Source: Archilochus colubris
Taxonomy: Eukaryota > Chordata > Aves > Apodiformes > Trochilidae
Length of the DNA stretch: 64,000 nt
Assembly (NCBI GenBank): GCA_023079485.1
Contig: CM041115.1
Location: forward strand, 46,652,156-46,716,155
Direction of reading: 5' to 3'
The translations under genes and the position numbers were made by a program. Below, piece by piece: positions 62,501 to 64,000 of the stretch. The notes beneath the pieces are model-generated. The model was not told the origin of the DNA and ran no database searches. It was given only the letters and a program-made list of their open reading frames with translations. Position 1 is the first letter of the stretch, and the number at the start of each line of letters is the position of its first letter.

Positions 62501-64000
62501 TGAGGGTGAGTAATAGTAATAGAAATGAAGTTATCAGTTGAGATAACTAGTATCAGATAATCAGCTGAGAACTAGTATCTCTACCACAATAGAAAACAGA
62601 GTTTGTGATGATCACACATTCTAGTGAGTAAACTCTTACTCATTTCTGCACCCTTTGTCTCCATATGAAAATTCACCAAAATAATTAATAATTTGGAAAT
62701 ATTTACTGAGTATTATAGTAGCAAAACAATCTGGATACATGCTATTTTGATGACTACAATAAATTTACTACACAGGGATGAAAAATGTTATGATGGCAGA
62801 GATCAAATGAGGATCACAGGTGAAACAAGCTCTACCTATTTAAGATGCAATGGTAATAAAGCTTTATTTTGCTCTATTTTGCATAGATGAATAATGCCCC
62901 CTAGTAAAATTACAGCAGATTTTTTGCTTTAAAATTGCAGTTTAAGCTGAACCTTTTGTGTTTCAATTGACTCTTGAATATGTCAGGTGAACCATTCACA
63001 CCAAGACCCTAAATTTATAAAAATAAAACAATGTTCTGTCCCACTTTCTTAGCCCTTTTTAATATGATAAACCTGTATTATCAATGATGCTTTACTATAT
63101 ATAATGACTTAATATATTTTTCAACTCTTACTACATTGTTTCACAATTCTCTTCCCCATTATTTCCAAATCTCTACATCCAAAGCAAGAACACTCAGAAG
63201 AGTGAGGTAAAAGTATTCATTAGGGCTATGCAGCAAAGTTAGCCCAGGGATAAACCCATTTGCCTAATTGAAATAAGGTCTGATTAAGTACACTCTTAAG
63301 GGAAAGCTCGGTGTTTTGAGTGTTATCTATCACAGTTGTACCAGAATGAATCTTCCCATAGCATTGTAAGACACTTCCATAAGAAGTTTTAAATCTGGAA
63401 CAGACTTAGAATAATAAAAAAAGGGTTAAAGGATATTACCTCAGCATTCTGAACCATTGGAAATATTTGGACATAAGCTACCAAAGCTTCACTAATATCA
63501 AGCAAACAAACTGATAAAAGCCAGGAGGTTACAGATACATAACAACTGTGTTGCTTTCAGAAAATTTACAAAATGCTAAAGGAGGGTGTTTTAGTTCCCA
63601 GCTTGACAAACATTCAGCTCAAATTATTATGTGAGCATTTCCAAAGCATTCACTGATGCTACTTGAATGCAAAAATTTAACCTAAGGAATGTAAATTTGC
63701 AAGCTGTCAAAGGAAAGTCTTGCTTTTATTGCTAAGTTGTTCACAGTATTCTTACTCCTGTATCTTACCTCCATATATATTTATTACTTAATTTACAGAA
63801 AGTACTATGCAGTACTATTCTGACAACATAATATTGCTACACAATCTGTCACAACACCCATATCAGTCTGCAAGAACATCTTAAGACTTAAGAAAGTCTC
63901 AAAGGTTTTGCTACAGTCTGAAATACTTACTGTCGCAGGGGAGGCCCGTGTTGTGTGAGTCACTGAATGACCAGAATTTTCCATTGAATTGCCAATCAGA
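26283..64000 (-). CDS. RFX3: RFX3, fourteen 3' coding exons (gene continues past 64000)
   Basis: Minus-strand spliced gene. Coding exons: 63931-64000 (partial), 53751-53825, 48266-48447, 47618-47737, 38738-38859, 37414-37526, 36484-36599, 35240-35394, 31218-31315, 30785-30934, 29109-29317, 28020-28173, 27421-27463 and 26283-26521. All junctions are GT..AG and all phases join, giving 614 codons plus a stop at 26283-26285. That is just what is left of a 749-residue RFX3 after its first 135 residues. It contains the RFX winged-helix DNA-binding domain ([20 protein letters not shown].. through [12 protein letters not shown]), the conserved central B and C regions, the dimerisation domain (roughly 360-660) and the acidic tail ending [12 protein letters not shown]. 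The known protein binds X-box promoters as a dimer and drives ciliogenesis, left-right patterning and endocrine pancreas development. The short C-terminal isoform is not needed here. RFX1 and RFX2 are excluded by sequence and by the PUM3 neighbour. Confidence 0.97.
27421..27463 (-). CDS. RFX3: RFX3 short penultimate coding exon
   Basis: 43 bases, phase 0 to 1: [14 protein letters not shown]. The human protein reads [14 protein letters not shown] here, a one-residue difference. Acceptor TTTTGCAG at 27465-27464, donor AAAG|GTAATC at 27420. Confidence 0.93.
28020..28173 (-). CDS. RFX3: RFX3 coding exon
   Basis: Residues about 605-656: [40 protein letters not shown] and [11 protein letters not shown]. 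End of the dimerisation domain. The donor GAG|GTAAGA at 28019 is strong; reading past it gives VRQC.., which could encode a short alternative C-terminus. Confidence 0.96.
29109..29317 (-). CDS. RFX3: RFX3 coding exon
   Basis: Residues about 536-605: [60 protein letters not shown] and QFLLKWSFY. Conserved dimerisation and repression region. Acceptor GTAACAG at 29319-29318, donor TACAG|GTAAGC at 29108. Confidence 0.96.
30785..30934 (-). CDS. RFX3: RFX3 coding exon
   Basis: 50 codons, phase 0 to 0, residues about 486-535: [40 protein letters not shown] and [10 protein letters not shown]. Core of the dimerisation domain. Acceptor CTCTTAG at 30936-30935, donor CAG|GTACAG at 30784. Confidence 0.95.
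31218..31315 (-). CDS. RFX3: RFX3 coding exon
   Basis: Residues about 453-485: [20 protein letters not shown] then [12 protein letters not shown]. Part of the dimerisation domain. Acceptor GCACAG at 31317-31316, donor AAG|GTAAAC at 31217. Confidence 0.95.
31316..34122 (-). other. RFX3 intron, left part without repeats
   Basis: 2.8 kb of AT-rich intron between the exon at 31218 and a CR1 insertion. Small open frames (60-80 codons) show no resemblance to any protein I know. Confidence 0.6.
34123..34945 (-). mobile_element. CR1 LINE, about 0.8 kb, minus-sense
   Basis: Well-preserved 3' portion of a CR1 in an RFX3 intron, same sense as the gene. The plus strand starts with the reversed tail ('agaatcatagaatcatatga', 'ggttggaaaggatcttcaag') and continues through 'cctcagctccttcagccttt', 'actgcacacagtacttgagc' and 'cttcttggccacctgggcac'. 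The minus frame still reads the ORF2 end ([20 protein letters not shown] then [11 protein letters not shown]), the common CR1 3' coding end. 5' truncated near 34945. Confidence 0.95.
35240..35394 (-). CDS. RFX3: RFX3 coding exon
   Basis: Residues about 401-453: [40 protein letters not shown] and [12 protein letters not shown]. Highly conserved C-region of RFX proteins. Acceptor TCTCAACAG at 35396-35395, donor CCTA|GTAAGC at 35239. My recollection of human is CDHGMYQ where this reads CDHVMYQ. Confidence 0.95.
35724..36345 (+). mobile_element. ERV-type LTR element fragment (ERVL-like)
   Basis: A GC-richer 0.6 kb insert in the RFX3 intron between exons 35240 and 36484. The segment 36060-36290 has the repetitive 'ctggagcagttcctgaggga' / 'ctgcacctgtgggagggact' / 'catgttgcaggggttcctga' phrasing I associate with the tail of avian ERVL-class elements. 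No retroviral protein is present. Ends were not resolved and no target duplication was seen, so coordinates are approximate. Confidence 0.55.
36484..36599 (-). CDS. RFX3: RFX3 coding exon
   Basis: Residues about 363-401: [20 protein letters not shown] then [18 protein letters not shown]. Conserved helical region of the extended dimerisation domain. The SAPPDGTT part appears slightly different from the human STPTDGTT. Acceptor CCGAAG at 36601-36600, donor CCAAG|GTCAGT at 36483. Confidence 0.95.
36600..38737 (-). other. RFX3 introns flanking the REHCE exon
   Basis: Two AT-rich introns (36600-37413 and 37527-38737) around the exon at 37414-37526. No repeats or extra exons recognised. Confidence 0.55.
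37414..37526 (-). CDS. RFX3: RFX3 coding exon
   Basis: Residues about 325-362: [20 protein letters not shown] then [17 protein letters not shown]. The conserved B-region start shared by RFX1-3. Human has RALPEFG where this has RVLPEFG (from memory). Phase 1 to 0. Confidence 0.95.
38738..38859 (-). CDS. RFX3: RFX3 coding exon, linker region
   Basis: Residues about 284-325: [20 protein letters not shown] then [21 protein letters not shown] polar linker between the DNA-binding and dimerisation regions. Acceptor TTTGTAG at 38861-38860, donor TTAG|GTATGA at 38737. Confidence 0.95.
38860..41397 (-). other. RFX3 large intron, left part
   Basis: Start (3' side) of an 8.8 kb intron. AT-rich, without recognised repeats until the TTTG microsatellite at 41398. 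Confidence 0.55.
41398..41450. repeat. (TTTG)n/(TTTTG)n microsatellite
   Basis: About 50 bp of TTTG and TTTTG units, next to the left end of the LTR at 41460. Confidence 0.85.
41460..42221 (-). mobile_element. Solo LTR of an avian ERV, minus-sense (about 760 bp)
   Basis: Read on the minus strand it begins TGTCCTGGTTTGAGCCAGGA at 42221, runs through 'tactgctgtagaatggta', 'gtactaaaccccttatgctc' and 'gacacctccagacctcctct', and ends ..GGTTAAACCTTGACA at 41460. These are typical of a family of avian LTRs (ERVL/ERVK-like) that open TGTCCTGG and close with a GTTAAACC.GACA motif. Between them there is no internal viral region, so it is a solo LTR. The 5-bp flanks (tttta / ctttg) do not match cleanly. 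The opening 22 bases can fold into an 8-bp stem. Confidence 0.8.
42222..45299 (-). other. RFX3 large intron, middle part
   Basis: AT-rich intron. It holds a TATTTATGTA-type low-complexity stretch at 42838-42905 and an (AACT)n run at 43725-43743. Nothing else was recognised. Confidence 0.55.
43725..43743. repeat. (AACT)n microsatellite
   Basis: Nearly five copies of AACT in tandem in an RFX3 intron. Confidence 0.85.
45300..45800 (+). mobile_element. Probable LTR fragment of an endogenous retrovirus
   Basis: A block with LTR-like order: 'atggagacagtgatagaggt', 'ataaggattgaccactccag', 'atagaaggaggagcagtgat', 'ggtggctagcccaatgctgg', a CT-rich stretch, TATATATATT, 'ccttccttaaatcaaact' and 'gcaaggcctggattttt'. 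This resembles the 3' half of an avian LTR in plus orientation. Ends and target duplication were not found; identity is from remembered pattern only. Confidence 0.45.
45930..46135 (+). repeat. Repeat fragment, possibly ERV-derived
   Basis: Less AT-rich than the intron around it. It contains 'tctctgagaag' plus 'aagtttagaaaacaaggg', a module also found at 1559-1587 with two differences. It sits between the LTR-like block and a CR1, so it may be an internal ERV remnant. Confidence 0.4.
46165..47483 (+). mobile_element. CR1 LINE, 1.3 kb, plus-sense, degenerate ORF2
   Basis: Longest CR1 in the window, antisense to RFX3, in the intron just beyond the DNA-binding-domain exon. The plus frames carry pieces of CR1 ORF2: the linker after the endonuclease ([20 protein letters not shown]), then the reverse transcriptase with the F-A-D-D catalytic box (SEFADDSKV, 47212-47238) and [15 protein letters not shown]. 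Many frameshifts and stops make it inactive. Both ends are truncated, and the usual tail octamers are absent. Confidence 0.93.
47618..47737 (-). CDS. RFX3: RFX3 coding exon, wing of the DNA-binding domain
   Basis: Residues about 244-284: [20 protein letters not shown] then [20 protein letters not shown]. It completes the winged helix (the wing KYHYYGIRV) and begins the glutamine-rich linker. Phase 2 to 2; acceptor ACAAAG at 47739-47738 and donor CAGAG|GTAAAG at 47617. A CR1 copy starts only about 140 bases past the donor in the intron. Confidence 0.96.
48266..48447 (-). CDS. RFX3: RFX3 coding exon, RFX DNA-binding domain
   Basis: Residues about 184-244: [40 protein letters not shown] and [20 protein letters not shown]. 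This is most of the RFX-type winged helix, including helix 3 and the RTRRLGTR stretch that contacts X-box DNA. Acceptor TGATTAG at 48449-48448, donor ACTAG|GTTTGT at 48265, phase 0 to 2. Confidence 0.97.
48448..49586 (-). other. RFX3 intron, left part before the solo LTR
   Basis: AT-rich intron sequence. No repeats or exons recognised. The small intron 47738-48265 is likewise unremarkable. Confidence 0.55.
49592..50197 (-). mobile_element. Solo LTR (about 606 bp) with perfect 5-bp target duplication
   Basis: Minus-sense LTR in an RFX3 intron, same orientation as the gene. On the minus strand it opens TGTCTTATTTTCATCTAGGA, passes 'cgtagtagctagaatagcac', 'ggtattccataccatgcaat' and an AT-rich U3/R zone with ATTATTATT, and closes with ..CGGCTGGCAGGGTTACAACCACAACA. 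The plus-strand flanks are GTCTT on both sides (49587-49591 and 50198-50202), an exact 5-bp duplication. No internal viral sequence remains. The landmarks agree with a widespread avian ERVL/ERVK-like LTR family; the 5-bp duplication favours ERVL. Confidence 0.88.
50203..53661 (-). other. RFX3 intron, right part
   Basis: 3.4 kb of strongly AT-rich intron. A poly(A)/CA tract lies at 51841-51862. No recognised repeats or exons. Confidence 0.55.
53662..53683. repeat. (AAAAT)n microsatellite
   Basis: Four copies of AAAAT, about 70 bases from the RFX3 exon at 53751, on its downstream (intron) side. Confidence 0.8.
53751..53825 (-). CDS. RFX3: RFX3 coding exon before the DNA-binding domain
   Basis: 25 codons, phase 0 to 0, residues about 159-183: [20 protein letters not shown] then LLNSH. 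Acceptor ATTATCAG at 53827-53826, donor CAT|GTAAGT at 53750. It leads directly into the DNA-binding domain. Identical to my recollection of human RFX3 in this segment. Confidence 0.95.
53826..55796 (-). other. RFX3 intron, left part before the CR1 pair
   Basis: AT-rich intron with one poly(T)/TG tract at 55602-55645. Nothing else recognised. Confidence 0.55.
55602..55645. repeat. T/G-rich homopolymer tract
   Basis: Runs of 7-13 T separated by G. It creates an artificial hydrophobic open frame on the plus strand and a lysine-rich one on the minus strand. Confidence 0.8.
55797..56352 (+). mobile_element. CR1 LINE 3' portion, plus-sense
   Basis: About 0.55 kb, antisense to RFX3. Landmarks in order: 'acctggagcactttgtccag', 'ttctggagcccccagcacaa', 'gagctggggtggttcagcct', 'aggaagaaattctttcctgt', 'gtgagacactggaaca' and 'gggcctttccaacacacacc'. 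It ends at 'attccaggat', a decayed tail octamer. Confidence 0.93.
56690..57590 (+). mobile_element. CR1 LINE 3' portion, second copy, plus-sense
   Basis: About 0.9 kb, only 340 bases after the previous CR1 and in the same orientation, but carrying its own copy of the same 3' region, so it is a separate insertion. Landmarks: 'agcaagtttgctgatggtac', 'cccgggggtgctggtcaaca', 'gaactgcatgcagttctgag', 'gtgacctcattgctctctcc' and 'tgtcccttccaactgaaatg'. More diverged in its 5' third. Confidence 0.92.
57591..63930 (-). other. RFX3 intron, right part
   Basis: 6.3 kb of AT-rich intron up to the partial exon at 63931. I recognise no repeat, exon or RNA gene in it. The stretch 60720-61100 is somewhat less AT-rich but unassigned. 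Confidence 0.55.
63931..64000 (-). CDS. RFX3: RFX3 coding exon (partial at window edge)
   Basis: Residues about 136-158: [20 protein letters not shown] then PAT, ending phase 0 at donor ACA|GTAAGT (63930). It belongs to the glutamine/threonine-rich N-terminal activation region. The rest of the exon and the N-terminal exons lie beyond 64000. Confidence 0.93.

Noticed and set aside
1..64000. tRNA, rRNA, CRISPR arrays, bacterial operons or prophage
   Set aside because: Looked for and not seen; splice structure, CR1 LINEs and gene identity show vertebrate nuclear DNA.

Overview
This window is vertebrate nuclear DNA, almost certainly from a bird. The evidence is the many truncated CR1 LINEs with the typical avian 3' end (a run of ATTCTATG-type octamers), solo LTRs that resemble avian endogenous retroviruses, small introns, and the pairing of PUM3 with RFX3. 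In birds this pair, the counterpart of human 9p24, lies on the Z chromosome, so Z linkage is likely but inferred. The sequence reads as neoavian, possibly a songbird; I cannot name the species.

Layout. (1) About 1-8.9 kb: the 5' half of PUM3 on the minus strand, seven coding exons (272 codons) with canonical splice sites and a continuous frame. The rest of the gene lies beyond position 1. A CpG island at about 8.94-9.64 kb is its promoter region. (2) About 9.6-19.7 kb: intergenic DNA with CR1 scraps and a second, unassigned CpG island at about 14.25-14.96 kb. (3) About 19.7-64 kb: RFX3 on the minus strand. Fourteen coding exons, the last ones of the gene, give 614 residues with all frames joining. 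The proposed 3' UTR runs left to about 19.7 kb. The most upstream exon is cut by the window end.

The two genes point the same way, RFX3 upstream and PUM3 downstream. PUM3 encodes a nucleolar Puf-family RNA-binding protein of ribosome biogenesis, and RFX3 a winged-helix transcription factor of ciliogenesis. They are neighbours by conserved synteny, not by pathway. Introns hold five substantial CR1 fragments, three LTR-type fragments plus one well-defined solo LTR with a perfect 5-bp target duplication, and several microsatellites.

I found no bacterial-type operon, CRISPR array, tRNA or rRNA, and no clear sign of a new protein-coding system. The best leads are the orphan intergenic CpG island with possible plus-strand transcript signals downstream of it, a strong antisense splice donor in the PUM3 island, and the long RFX3 3' UTR. 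Exon edges were read by hand from splice motifs and codon phase and may be off by a base or two.
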